Shown in pieces: positions 23,943-36,900 of a stretch of DNA of 45,067 bases; the stretch's first letter is position 1, and each line of letters begins with the position of its first letter. Source of the DNA: Elusimicrobia bacterium RIFOXYA2_FULL_39_19 (GTDB lineage Bacteria; Elusimicrobiota; Endomicrobiia; CG1-02-37-114; XYA2-FULL-39-19); the NCBI GenBank assembly GCA_001800285.1, contig MGVC01000042.1, forward strand, positions 1 through 45,067, given 5' to 3'. The notes beneath the pieces are model-generated. The model had not been told where the DNA came from and searched no databases. It worked only from the letters and a program-made list of their open reading frames with translations. A program made the position numbers and the translations under genes.

Positions 23943-25196
23943 ATGAAAATTATTTTTAAAGCAGTAGCAGTAACAGCAGTATTATTAACTTTTATTACCA
24001 TGGGGCTTTTTGCACAGGTAACCAGCAGGCAAACCATAAACGTACAGGGCCGGCTTACAGATTCCAGCGGCGCAAACAAGCCGGATGGTACATATACCCT
24101 TGTTTTCAAATTATACCAAAACCCCACAGACACCATAGTAAATTGCAAATGGCAGGAAAGAAAAGAATCTGTAACCTGTACAAACGGAATATTTAATGTC
24201 TATTTAGGTGAATTAAATAATATTGACACAATATTTAATCAATTTGATAACCTTTGGCTGGAAACCACTATTGTAACCGGGCCTGGCGTATTTGCAGAAG
24301 AAACATTATTACCGCGCCAAAAAATAGTTAGCGTGGGATATGCAATGAGAGCACAAACTGCTGATCTTGCAACAAATGCAAATTATGCTGTATCTGCTAC
24401 AAATGCAGATCATGCAGATTCTGCTACAAATGCAAACCATGCTGATATAGCAAGTGAAGCAAATCATGCAACAAATTCAACTAATGCAAATAATGCCATA
24501 ACAGCAGGAACAGTGACAAATGGTGTTTATACAAATGGAAGTTATACAAATCCAGCATGGATAACTTCTTTAAGTGGCACAAAAATAACAGGGCCAGTCG
24601 CAAACGCAACAACTGCTACCAACGCTACAAACGCTACTAATGCCACAACTGCCGTTAATGCTACAAAGCTTAACAATGTAGAAGCTTCTAAGTATTTAAG
24701 GAATGACCAGGCAGGTACAATTAATGGGAATCTAACTGTCAATGGCAATATATCCGGCGGCGGTTTAATGAAGGTTTATAGTGCTTCAGCAGATAATTGG
24801 AATACCGATCTCACAGTTACTATTCCAGCAGGGGTTGCGCCAACTGGAATGCTTATTTTTGCACATATTTATCTTTCAAATTGGCTTACTAGCATGCATT
24901 GGGAAAGTATAGGGCAATATGTATACTTGGATTCTACAGAACTTGGGAATATAAATCAAACACTAGCATTATCTGGCAGTACTGGGGGAGTAGATTTACA
25001 GATTGAAGGTGATTATTGCAGGCCATTTGTATTAATTCCTGCTCAATATACATATTCTTCAGCACATGTAATTAAAATGCAAGCCGTAGGGGAAATTGCC
25101 AATACTAATGCAAATGGAACATATGGGTTGTCAAATCCTTTAGCACCTAATAGTAAAGGTTCTTTTAGAAGAACATTGGCTGTTATTGTTTATTGA
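23943..25196 (+). CDS. Exported protein with tail-fibre-like Ala/Asn repeats
   Basis: The 417-residue protein has a clear signal peptide ending GLFAQ (about 1-25). A beta-rich N-terminal domain follows, with INVQGRLTDSSGANKPDGTY and the pattern NGIFNVYLGE, as found in surface proteins of several candidate phyla. Residues about 135-185 are short repeats such as ATNANHADIASEANHATNS, and 215-240 are ATNATNATNATTAVNATK. Such Ala/Asn repeats occur in phage tail fibres and trimeric surface stalks. The C-terminal 150 residues (after NGNLTVNGNISGGG) look like a beta-sandwich tip. I infer a trimeric surface fibre, with unknown ligand. AGGAG lies seven bases before ATG. The stop overlaps the extended frame of the next gene. 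Confidence 0.65.
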   Translation: MKIIFKAVAVTAVLLTFITMGLFAQVTSRQTINVQGRLTDSSGANKPDGTYTLVFKLYQNPTDTIVNCKWQERKESVTCTNGIFNVYLGELNNIDTIFNQFDNLWLETTIVTGPGVFAEETLLPRQKIVSVGYAMRAQTADLATNANYAVSATNADHADSATNANHADIASEANHATNSTNANNAITAGTVTNGVYTNGSYTNPAWITSLSGTKITGPVANATTATNATNATNATTAVNATKLNNVEASKYLRNDQAGTINGNLTVNGNISGGGLMKVYSASADNWNTDLTVTIPAGVAPTGMLIFAHIYLSNWLTSMHWESIGQYVYLDSTELGNINQTLALSGSTGGVDLQIEGDYCRPFVLIPAQYTYSSAHVIKMQAVGEIANTNANGTYGLSNPLAPNSKGSFRRTLAVIVY

Positions 25197-25201
25197 TTTC
25201 A

Positions 25202-26335
25202 ATGAAAAACTGCTTAATCACAATCTTATTAGTATTTCTAAGTATATCTTTTTCTTTTTCACGAGATAGCAATTATCTTTCTTTTTCTTCTACATCAATA
25301 TCTCTGGATCAAACCGTAGATATTTCTACACCGACATTTCTTCAACCAACATATAATAAAGAAATCCTGGGATTGTTGGAAGATTTGAAGAATAACAAAA
25401 TAAACACAAATATAGTCATCTATTATATTGAAAAAACAATTATCAAAGAAGCGCCGCAGGATGAGTATCTTACGCACTTGCTTCAGGCATTAAAAGACAA
25501 CCTTAAGAAAGGAAAAAAAGAAGGTATAGTCAGAAGAGTGGAAAAAGATCTAGTAGAGATAGATAAGGGGTCAATCCACAAAGTTAGAGAAAGAGACCTC
25601 TACAAGGTTTATGATAGCACAACAGGGGGATACAAAGGGGTACTGGAGGTTCAGGCAATTGCTGATGCTGTCTCTATTGGAAAGAATTATGATTCAAAGA
25701 CAGCGTTAATAAGTTCCAATGATAAAATCGTTTATTGCGGCCAAAGAAAGATCTTTGGTTTTGGACCAATGATTGGGGGATCTGTTTCAAATACTAAAGA
25801 CTATACTAAAGAGCCATTTGATTTTGAGAAAGGTGCAAATCCAAATTGTGTTGGATTGCTAATGGAGTGGACATTTTCAAGAGCATGGAGTATTCAATGG
25901 TTATTAGGGCAATATATTTATTCTAAAAACATCCCAACAGGATTTTGGGATTCACAAAATAAGTATATCAGGAAAAATGATGCATTTTCCTTTGAATTAG
26001 ACTGTCCTTTGACAATTAAAAAGAAATTATTTTATCCTTCTTGGTTTTCACCAAATTATGGATTAGGAGTTGGTTATTTTAAAAGCAGTTTTGAAACGTC
26101 TCATAATTACAATGATTATTTAAACGGAATGTATGTTATTGAAAAAAATGATTCTGCAAAAAACGCATACTGTTTGATATATCCTGCTTTTGGAATTGAA
26201 TTATTTTCAAGTAATTTAGTTCATGTGATATTTGATGCTAAGTATATTTATCCTTTAGTGCCATTAAGAGGCACAACAGAAGACCATTCTTGGAGCGGGT
26301 GGATATTTTCAACCGGCATGACCACTAATTGGTAA
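25202..26335 (+). CDS. Exported protein with FlgT-like loop and barrel-like C terminus
   Basis: The 377-residue product starts MKNCLITILLVFLSISFSFS, a signal peptide. Residues about 55-105 are polar and helical (LEDLKNNKINTNIVIYYIEK). Then comes GIVRRVEKDLVEIDKGSIHK followed by VRERDLYKVYD and GVLEVQAIADAVS. This resembles the small beta module of FlgT C-termini and related envelope proteins, with the pattern 'G.V..V....V.ID.GS..gv..gD...VY'. The last 190 residues have alternating aromatic strands and GLGVGYFKSS, suggesting an outer-membrane barrel or beta domain. ATG 25202 is preferred over TTG 25193 because it opens the signal peptide. Specific function unknown. Confidence 0.55.
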   Translation: MKNCLITILLVFLSISFSFSRDSNYLSFSSTSISLDQTVDISTPTFLQPTYNKEILGLLEDLKNNKINTNIVIYYIEKTIIKEAPQDEYLTHLLQALKDNLKKGKKEGIVRRVEKDLVEIDKGSIHKVRERDLYKVYDSTTGGYKGVLEVQAIADAVSIGKNYDSKTALISSNDKIVYCGQRKIFGFGPMIGGSVSNTKDYTKEPFDFEKGANPNCVGLLMEWTFSRAWSIQWLLGQYIYSKNIPTGFWDSQNKYIRKNDAFSFELDCPLTIKKKLFYPSWFSPNYGLGVGYFKSSFETSHNYNDYLNGMYVIEKNDSAKNAYCLIYPAFGIELFSSNLVHVIFDAKYIYPLVPLRGTTEDHSWSGWIFSTGMTTNW

Positions 26336-26400
26336 GAGATTTAATTGTATAGTTCCGAAAATATATGAGTATAAAACAAATATAACGGAGGTTTAGCAAA

Positions 26401-27249
26401 ATGAAAAGAAATGTATTTTTAGCAGTGTTTTTAACAAGTAATTTGTTTTTAGTTGCTTATGCAGAAGACGTTGCAACTACCATTCAAAGACTAAAGGATA
26501 AAAACACAAGAGATTCAGCATTTGAAGAGATCAAAAAAATGGATAAAACAGAGATATCAGGTGAATTAAGGAAACTGGCTAAAGATAAAAACAGCCAGCA
26601 AGCGCACAGAACTGTTTCAATAGTTCTTTTAGGCCAAATAAAAGATTATGATTCTGAAAAAGATATAGTTGAAATATTAAATACAGAAGATAACTACATA
26701 ATGAAAAATGCCTGCTTAATATCCTTGGGCCATATGGGTAAAAAAGATTTGATTCCATTAATAAAAAGCCATTTAAATGATGAACCCAAAACAGTTTCTT
26801 TAAGGTCTGCCTGGGCATTGGCAAAACTGGGTGATTTTTCAGGAAAAGGTATTGCAATTAACACATTATTACAAGATACAATAGTTACACATAAAGCTAT
26901 AGCAAGCGAAGTTATTGAACAAATTGGCGACAAAAGTATAATTGATGAGTTAAAAACATTTAAAAACAACAGTAATGACTGGACACAGATATATATAAAT
27001 CTAACAATTGCAAAATTGCAAATATCAGGCTTATCAAAAGAAGAACAAATAAACATTTTAAAAAATACTATTAGTGACAACCAGTTTGAAATTAGAAAAT
27101 GGGCCGCAGATAAACTGGATGAAATAGGTACACCAGAAGCAATGAAAACATTGGAAGATATAGCGAAAGACCGTGATAATAAAGGTAGCTATGTTGCAGG
27201 AAAAATATTATTTAACAAAGAACAGAAGGAAAAGCAGAAAATAAAATAA
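26401..27249 (+). CDS. Exported HEAT-repeat protein
   Basis: The 282-residue protein has a signal peptide ending VAYAED (about 1-21) and then helical pairs of about 30 residues typical of HEAT/PBS-lyase repeats. Examples are YIMKNACLISLGHMGKKDLI, VSLRSAWALAKLGDFSGKGI and FEIRKWAADKLDEIGTPEAM. HEAT scaffolds bind other proteins, and this one is predicted to be periplasmic. GGAGG (26387-26391) lies nine bases before ATG. The next gene begins directly after its stop codon, and the gene group leads to the 3064-residue protein, so a helper role in its export is possible but not shown. Confidence 0.75.
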   Translation: MKRNVFLAVFLTSNLFLVAYAEDVATTIQRLKDKNTRDSAFEEIKKMDKTEISGELRKLAKDKNSQQAHRTVSIVLLGQIKDYDSEKDIVEILNTEDNYIMKNACLISLGHMGKKDLIPLIKSHLNDEPKTVSLRSAWALAKLGDFSGKGIAINTLLQDTIVTHKAIASEVIEQIGDKSIIDELKTFKNNSNDWTQIYINLTIAKLQISGLSKEEQINILKNTISDNQFEIRKWAADKLDEIGTPEAMKTLEDIAKDRDNKGSYVAGKILFNKEQKEKQKIK

Positions 27250-27969
27250 ATGAAAAAAAAGACTATTTTTTTTATTTTACTTACAGTGTTATGTTTAAAA
27301 CCATATGTTTATGCCGGTTGGCCAATAAACATCACTCCTGAAATTGAAGGTCAGGTATTAGATGAAATAACCGGTGAACCTATTGAAAATGCTTTGGTTA
27401 GACTTTCTTGGAGTGGTGATTATCTGATTGGTGGGCCTGGAGGGCCTGGGAGTTACAAGGAAAAAATAGTGTTTGTTTTTACTGGTAAAGATGGAAGATT
27501 TAAAGTTAAAAAGAAATATTTTATTCATATTATTACAAGATTTACTAGTTTATCGTGTATAATTGCGCATCCGTTGTATTGTGATAAAGAAAATAATAAT
27601 TATTCAATATGTCCTTTGGGTTTTGGTTTAATCGCTATAGACTTTTACGGAGTAAATAAGGACTATTTAGTAGAAAATAAATTAGTTTTTACAAAAAGAT
27701 TATTGAAAATAGAAGATAAATATAAAATTGATGTTTCAACAAATTCAACAAGACATTTTTATAGTCATTTGTTTAGTGGATTTATTGATACAGTGCATTC
27801 AGAATATGATTATTTCAGTGTATATAAAAGGAAAAAGAATAATAACCATTACTTGAATTATGTTGTTGGTGAATTTAAAAAAATAGAAACCATGCTTCCA
27901 GGGTCTGAATATGCTAAAGAAATTTCAGAAAGGATAAGATATTATGAAATTAAAGTTTCTTGCAAGTAA
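27250..27969 (+). CDS. Exported protein with carboxypeptidase regulatory-like domain
   Basis: The 239-residue protein has a signal peptide (about 1-22, ending VYAG). A beta-sandwich of the CarboxypepD_reg type follows, seen in EIEGQVLDEITGEPIENALV and later TGKDGRFKVKKKYF, with a Gly/Pro loop GGPGGPGS between the strands. The pattern 'G.V.D..T..pi..a.v......T...G.f' is the family hallmark. The remaining half is unlike anything I recognise. The domain is common in extracellular and envelope proteins and is non-catalytic. It lies directly between the HEAT gene and the giant gene, overlapping the latter by 26 bases. Confidence 0.6.
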   Translation: MKKKTIFFILLTVLCLKPYVYAGWPINITPEIEGQVLDEITGEPIENALVRLSWSGDYLIGGPGGPGSYKEKIVFVFTGKDGRFKVKKKYFIHIITRFTSLSCIIAHPLYCDKENNNYSICPLGFGLIAIDFYGVNKDYLVENKLVFTKRLLKIEDKYKIDVSTNSTRHFYSHLFSGFIDTVHSEYDYFSVYKRKKNNNHYLNYVVGEFKKIETMLPGSEYAKEISERIRYYEIKVSCK

Positions 27970-30900
27970 AATATTGTATCTATTTGTTATTTTGTTGGTA
28001 AGTAATAAATTAATTGCACATGATAATGAAAAAGTACATCCGCGACTCACACTAAATGCATGTAATTTGCTAACAAAGATTAATATAAATACTTATTTAG
28101 ATTACAAAACAGATGATTTAACAAATGGATTTTATGACGGCCATGAAGGAAAGAACATTAGACAAGGTACAATTGATGAAGATGAAATGGCATTATTTTC
28201 TTTTCATACAAGATTTCATTTTTATCATGCAGTTACAGGTAAGGGTTGGATTAACGATACCTTTGACAATGCAATAGTGCACGGTGAAGGTTATTGGAAA
28301 ACAGCATTATGGTATTATGCAAACCAGGACAAGAGCAATGCATATTATTATTTAGGCAGGTATTTGCATCTATTGCAAGATTTAGGTGTACCTGCTCATG
28401 TAAATGACGATAGTCATATATCAGGAGATGATTTTGAGGCATATTGCAAGATAATACTTAAAGATAATCCTCAATTATTTCCAATTGGAAATGAAACATC
28501 AATCATTGGAACATTAGCAAATAATGAATTATATTTAAAAAACTTGGCAGAAGATGTTTACAGAACCATAAGAATCCAGGGGGTATTAAACAGAAATATA
28601 GCAACACCTGCATCTGGAAATATAGTAAATATGTTTCCAAATACTACGTATTTAACATACGAAACAGATGTTGACGTGGATGGTAACACTTATGAATTTT
28701 GGAGAATAAAAGATGTTGGTGTGTATATACCTGAAGATGAAGCTAATAGTGAGTGGTGGGAGTGTAGAAATTTTTCAAATGATACCGGTAAATACTACTA
28801 TATTGAAAATTCTGGTGATGCAAAGCCTGTAAATTACCCAGGTAAAAGTTTAGCACAGGTATGGGCTACGGATGCAAACTATGATTTGTTAAATAAAGCG
28901 GTACATTATTCTGCCGGGTTAATGAAATATTTTCATGATAATGCCAGTACGCTTTATGCAAGCATGGATAAAGGGACACTTAATGGAACTATTGTTAACG
29001 CTAATACAAAAAATCCTATCCCAGATGTAATTGTTAAAATAACAGGTGAAATAGACACTGAGATTACAACGGGCAGTAACGGCACTTTTTCTATAGTGGT
29101 GCCAAAAGGCAGCTATAGCGTATCTTTAGATGTAGCAGGCTACAACTATACTTACTGTAATACAGAGATTTTAAGCAACAACCAAACAGTTTCAATACAG
29201 CTGAATGCAAATCCAGTGGATATAGCAAATAGCCCGGTTATAACACATACACCGGTCACAACTGCTACAAATAGTCAAAGTATAAATTTTGCAGCTACTG
29301 TCACAGACCCGCAAAATGATGTTAATAATGTAAAAGTATATTATAAGGTTGATACAGGCTCTGAAAGTAGTGTTACAATGGACAAACAATCAGGTACAAA
29401 TAATTACACTAAAGCAATTACCGCATCGGGGGCAAGAATATACTATTACGTCCTTGCGGAAGATAATAATGGTAATACAAAAAGATATCCTGAGAGTGTA
29501 AATGATTGGTTAGAAATTGCGGTTACAGGCACCACGTCTATAACGGGTACCTACCCGAGTGACTGGACAGTAAGTAGTAGTTTAATAAATGGATATATTA
29601 ATATAAGTATTGTTGACCAATGGATTTACCCTGTTTACCCGAATACTTCCGCAGAAGAATATTGTTATGATTTTGATATGTCTATTATCAATGTTCCAAA
29701 TTATGTGACTATTGCTGATTCAGTTATTAGTGATATTTTTCTGAACTACTATTCTCAAACTGCTCAGGTTTATATTTCGCCGAATAATTACAATACTATC
29801 AATTACCAATATTTTAATAATTCCACAAAACCAAATTATCCGGATGTTGCTTTTTCTTTTCAATTGTCTTTAACAGGTACAAAATCAAGATATTATTATG
29901 AATATATAGATGGACATCATACTTGGCCAGCAGATGCTAATAATGCCGAGATGGATTTTTCAGGTACCATTAATTATACTATTCCAGCAAACCCAGTACC
30001 TCCGGCGATAAGTAATGTATCAATAAACCCACAAAATATTATAGAAAGTAATAGCTTAACTATTACAGCAAATATAGTAGACTCAAATAGCGGAGTAAAT
30101 AATGCAAAACTATGTTATAAAATGAATGACAATTCTGAAAAAGAAATTGTTATGCAGGCAACAGACAGCAGTAATCCAAATAGTTTTAACGCAACAATAC
30201 CGGCAAATGATGTGAAATATGGGATTTTAAGTTATTACATATCAGCAACAGATAATGTTGGCGCAAGGGCAAGATATCCAGGGACAAATTTGAACACAGT
30301 AAATATTGGAAGGAAGATATCTGGCTTAACATTGATGCATAATACATTAAATACAGAAGAGAACATAATAATTAATTATACTTTAACAGAAAATGCGTAT
30401 GTATCTTTTATCTTTTACAAAAAAGAAGACAATAAATCTTTTGAGTTGTTTGATAATGGTGAAGCTGGAACAAATACAATTGAAATAAGCAAAGATTCGG
30501 TTTTGGAACACGGTACTTATGATAAAGTAACAGTAACAGCAAGGAATCAGCAGGGTGCTATAAGCGGTTCTTATGAGTTATTGGCAGAAAATCAGGAAAT
30601 AACGGTTGATTATCTTACAATATTCGGTTTAACAGTAGAAAATAACAATATTAGCCAGTGGAACAATGTTGACGGTGTTTATTCTATAGGATGGTCCAAC
30701 GCGGATAATAAAATAAGCGGAGTCTATTACAAGTTGGATGATGCCCCAATTAGCAATACTGACGGTACTTTTGTTGAATCAGACAATTTGGACTATACGC
30801 TTACCCAGGAAGGGCAACATACACTTTATATCTGGTTGGTGGGAAAAAACGGAGAAATTGATTATCAAAAAAACGAGGCAATAGAATTAAAATACGACAA

Positions 30901-33900
30901 AACAGCTCCTTCTGCACCAACTTCTTTAACTTCAGACCCTGCCGGCTGGACAAAACAAAGACAATTTACAATATCCTGGGCCAATCCTTCTGACTTAAGC
31001 GGAATTGCGGGCGCATACTATAAATTAAATGGCGTCGTTCCCGCTATTAATACTGAAGGAACCTATATAGCTGCTACTGATGGCAATTTTTTCACAGATT
31101 TAACGTTAACCGAAGGGCTAAACACACTTTATGTGTGGTTAAAAGATAACGCTGAAAATGCAAATCCAGCAAATTATACAGCCATTACACTAAGATATGA
31201 CACCACGCCACCCTTAGCAGAAATCAGCCAGCCTGTTTCAAACGAATGTTATAGCGGTCTTATAACCATTTCAGGCAGTGCGCATGACATTGGCCAGCAA
31301 TGTTCGGGCTTGCAGGAATATTCACTAAGCTATAATTCAAATGGCGGCCCATGGGTTCCAATATCTAATTCTAACAGTGAAGTAAGATATGGCCAGCTGG
31401 GAACGTGGGATACCTCTATAGCTTTTCCTAACGCAAACGGCGAACTTTATTCTATAAAACTTGAGACAAAAGATACCGTCAACAACATTAATAACGGTTT
31501 TGCAAGCATTTATATTGATAATACCGCTCCAGTAATTTCAAATTTAATGGCAAAAAGGGTGAACAGCAAATCAGCATTAATTGGATGGCAAACAGATGAT
31601 TTAAGTGATACGCGTCTGATTTATGGTTTAACTTCAACTTTAGCTGAGCCTGAAATAAAATCTTCTGTAATGCAAAAAAATCATAGTGTTCAAATAGATG
31701 ATTTGCCCTATTTTCCTGATAGATGTTATTATAAAGTAAAATCTACTAACAAGGTAGGACTTTCAAGGGAAGCAGATAGCTATTTTGATACCCACTTTGA
31801 TATAAATGTGTATCAGGAAAATTTAGAAGATATTATAGTACCCGGACTTAATGTTTTTGTAAAAACAATTAAAATCCAGCCTTATCTTACAAATCCGGAA
31901 ATAAACGGTTGCAGGCTTTATATTGACGAAACATATTGTTCAGACGCAATCCAGAATGCGGAAGGAAAATTTGTTTTCATTTATAATACAAATGTTTTAT
32001 CTGACGGCATACATGAAATAAAAGTAAAAACCCTTGACTCAACAGGCGTGGAATTTATAAAAACGGTTTATATTGTTGTCAATAACGCCGGTACTGATAT
32101 GTTTGCCAGCGCATTAATGTGTTCCGGAAGCGGGAAGGTGCAGGGTTTATCCGGCATTGCTTCGGATAATTTAGTAGGCCAAAACGTGGTAGGTATTTCA
32201 AATTCCGGGAATGTTGTCAGTTATTTAGGAAAACATTATTATGACGCTATTCAAGGCCCGGACCTGGTAATGAAAAACACGTTTATGTCAGCAACTTACG
32301 CTGACGGCCCGGGCGCTGACCAGAAAACAATTACGGTATCTGCAAAGGTTAGCAATGGCGGCGGTGCGGCAGTTAATAATATAAAAGCACAGTTTTTTGA
32401 AGGTGATGCACCAAGCCAGGTACAATTTGGCGGTGACCAGTTAATTAGTTCCCTGCCAGGATTTGGCACAAAAATAGTTTCTGTTGAGAAAATAGTTACA
32501 GTTACAGGCGGAAGACAGGAATTTAAGTTTACTGTAAAAGTTGACCCCGATCTTGAAATCCCTGAACTTACAGAAGAAAATAATGACGCCCAAAAAACAA
32601 TGGTTATTGATCCTGACGGCAGTACAGTTATCATTTCTTTCAGGGATTATCCGGTAGGAGATTTTTCAAAGGTGTATCTGATGTTTGATAATATTTCTGT
32701 TTTAGATTCCAATAATGAGTGGATAAATTTTGAGGTTGGCCAAAGCATAGTAGATTTACTTAATACGTTTAATACCAATGAACCGATAGCTGTTGCTTCA
32801 GAAATATTAAAAAATGGCCAGTACACTCAGGTTAAAGCGCACATTACCGCAGCAGTAGGGATAAGAAAAACAGATAAAAGTATAGTTAACTTAAATCTTA
32901 TTAATCAGGAAGTGCTACTTAACCAGATTTTTTCTGTAACTAATGAGTCTGTAGTTACCTATGATATGGATTTTGATTTGGAACAGTCTATCAACCAAAC
33001 GCAGGGTGGGTATAGCTTTAACCCTATATTAAAAGTACCGGAAATTGTACATCACGCATTTGATGCATCGGTAACCGAAGATCCCTTTGTAATAGGGCTT
33101 GGCAAACAGAAAAAATTAAAAATAAACATCATTAATAACAGCGATTCAGCTGAAGACTACAACTTTAGCCTGTTAAGTACAGTGAATACTGATTGTATAA
33201 GATTTCCCGAAAAAGTAACGGTTCCTGTAAATAGTTCTTTGAATGCTGAAATTGAAGTAGTTACACCGTCAGATAAAAATATGCTTGATAGTTTAGATAC
33301 ATATTTTGACATTAAAGTAAGCGTAGATTTCCCGTCAACGTACAATAAGTATATCAATATACCTTTTGGCAAAATTGTGCATGGCCGGTTAATAGTAGAT
33401 AGTATTAATCCGCGGACAGAATTGTTTGTAAACGGGTTGCCTTGTACAGGAAATGAAATGACATATGTAAGCGCAGGGACAGTTTTTAAAATATCTGCAG
33501 AAGATGACCTTAATGTTTTAAATGACAACCTTGGGTTTGGTATAAAATCTATTGCTTATCAGATTGACCAAAACCCGGTAACAACCATAGAAAATCCATC
33601 CCCTGCTATTGGCCAGAAATTTGAAACAGAATTTAATTTAGCAAACGTGTCTCAGGGGATACATATAATCAGATACTTTGTAAAAGATGCCGGGGAAAAT
33701 ATTGAAGAAAAAACAATAGCAATACTTAAAGACCCAAATGAATTTATCTGTAAAATCAAAAAAACCGGCGGGGATTATGCTACTCTTTCTGCCTGGGAAA
33801 ATGCAATTCAGTGCGACTTAACAGCAAGTAACGTTGCAGTATTCCCGCATAATGGGATAATGGGAACTATTGCTGATGGTGTGTCAGTAATAGGAAAAAC

Positions 33901-36900
33901 ATCCGGAGCTATAGGACTGGTTGCCCATGCTACACCGTCACAAATAATGCTAAAAAACATTACCGGCAACTATATTCCATCAGAATATATGTGTGAAATA
34001 TCAAACGAAGTAAACAAGGTAGTTATTGCAGATTACGGCAAACCGGTAATAGCAGTAGCAGAATGTTACAACGATTACGGCCCAGCAGGCTTAATAGAAT
34101 CTCTTGAAATCAAAGACTGGGTAACCAGCCCTGCAAACTACATAAAAATCTGCACACCTGCTTCTGAGCGGCATAACGGCACAATTAACAGCGGGTTTAA
34201 AATCACAAAAAACAGTTCAGCGGCAGATACCATTACCAGCTGGGTAAATAATGTCTGGATAGACGGCCTTGAAATAGAGTCTGAAAGCAGGCGCGGTTTC
34301 TGGGACAGAGGCACAACAGCTGGTGGTGAAGTAAAAATAAGTAACTGCCTGATACACAGCAGCGCCGCCGCAACCGGCAGTTATGCAATAGCGCTTCAGG
34401 GAAATGGCAACTCAAAAATATGGAACAACATAATAACCAGCTACGGCTACGGCATTTACAGCGACGTTACCGGCAGCAATAACTACTGGTACAACAACAC
34501 CATTGCAAACTGTACAGAAAGAAGCATTTATGGCGGCGGCCAAACAGGCACACTTTACAAACTAAGAAACAACATTATAAATAACTGCGGTCTGTGGACT
34601 ATCACGCCTGCTTCTACCAGGGACATAGACTATTGCGCATCAAATGATAATACGGTAGATACTATAACTGGCGGTACACATAACAAAGCAAACCAGATAA
34701 TAAACTTTGTAGACGCCTTCAGAAATAATTTTAACCTAAGGCCTATTGATACAGCGGCTCTTAACAGCGGCATAGACTTATCCCAGGACCCGGACCTTTC
34801 ATTTAATACAGATATTCACGGCCACCCGCGCCCTTCGGGCTCTGCCTGGGACGTAGGCGCAGACGAAATATTTGATATTGCTGCCCCGGCAAAAACAAAC
34901 ACACTTACAGCCACTGCTGGCACAAACTCCCGCGAAGTTATTCTTTCCTGGAATAGCGCCGGTGATGATGCAGATACCGGCAACTTAACAGGCAAATATT
35001 TAATTCAGTACATTCCTGTTTCCCAGACAAACACAGAACATCAATGGCAAAAAGCACAAATAGAATACTTAACTGCAAATACTGCTCCCGGCACAGCGTT
35101 TACTTACACACTAAACCGCTTAGTAAGAGGTGTAGACTACAAATTTGCTTTTTGGTCAGAAGATGAAAGCGGAAATGTATCTGAAGTATCAAACATAGTT
35201 ACAGCAACCGCACCAAACCTAAACGAACCCTGCTTTTACTGGGATATGGATAATGTAAATGCCGCCACACCTAATATAGGAATAGGCGCTATTGTAAAAG
35301 TAAACCCGGATAACGGCCCTATAACAACTTCAGAAGGTTTCAGGGGTAACGGAACCGGTATAAACATCCCGTCTATATGGAACGTCAATAGAGCATATTT
35401 TGAAATTAACCCTGAAAACATCAATCCTGAAAAAGGTGTAATAGATTTCTGGTATCAGCCCGATTACAGCGGAATAGTTGGTACTGGCAAACATTTCTTT
35501 TATGCAGTCAGCGCAGATAACTCACAGTTTACATTCTTAAAAAGCGGTGTTACAGGCGACCCATTAATATTCTATTTAAACAGTTCAAGCAATGTTTATA
35601 CGCAGGTCCCTGGTTATACCTGGAAAGCGCAAAAAGGCAGATGGTACTACTTTAAACTTGTCTGGGACCGGGAAAACAAAAAAGCAGAAATCTGGATAGA
35701 CGGTGAAAAACGCAGCGGTGACGTTAAAAACGCGGATGCCTGGGCACCAATTATCTTAAACAAGTTTGTAATAGGCAATAAATACCCCGAAGGTTCTTAC
35801 GGTACTGCCAGCGGAACAATAGATGAATTTACTATACATAACCAAATACCGCCTGCAACAATAAATGATTTAACGGCACAGGAAGGTGACATTACCGGCC
35901 AGATAAAACTAACCTTTACCGCACCTGGCGCAAACGGCGCACTGGGTACATTAAACGGTAAATACTATGTGCAGTATTCTACATATACAGAAAACATGAA
36001 TTTTCTGGTATCAAAAGCACAGGCAGTAATACCTGCAGTAAACGTAACACCCGGTACTGCGCAAACCATAACCCTGAACAAACTTGCAAGAAACTATACT
36101 TACTACTTCAGGGTTTGGGCACAGGATGATGAGCAGTACATTTCAGAAATTTCAAACGCAACTCAAATTCAGCCAAAAAACAATAATGAACCCTTCTTTT
36201 ACTGGGATATGGAAAATATAGCAGATGCCGCTCCAAATACAGGAATAGGTTATCTTGATATGTATAACCCTAACGGTCAAATTACATTAGCCGATGGGCA
36301 TTTAAACAACGGCGTATATTTCCCAAACTACTGGCAGACCTCAGGCCATTATGTAAAGATTTCAAAAGAAAATATAGATATGGATAAAGGCGTAATAGAG
36401 CTGTGGAGCAAAGGCTCCGGAAATGGTTTTTTCAGTTCAAGCGGTACTACTGCAGGCAGAGCTATTTATACTTTTATGGGCAGTAATTCGCCCTATCCGT
36501 TAGAATTTTATGTTGATGGCGTACATAGCGTAAAAGTTCAGACAGATGCCAAGGCTAACTGGTTTACGGAAGGGCAGTGGCACCATTATAAGTTTGTATG
36601 GGATAAAAGCGCAGGAAAAGCAGAAATCTGGATAAATGGTGTAAAAAGGTCAGGGACAGTCCAGAATGTTAATAATTGGGCGCATAATGATATTGATTTC
36701 CTAACAATCGGCGGCAGAGCCGGATATTCCTACAATGGCCCCGCAGCAGCGATGGATGATTTTTACATTTATCCGGGAACAGACGTACCCATGGGTATGA
36801 TGAGTGTAAGGAAATCCAATGCACCGGATGCTACATTCAGGCTTAATGAGGCTTATGCATATCCAAACCCAGCAAAAAACGGGGCAAACACAAAAATTCA

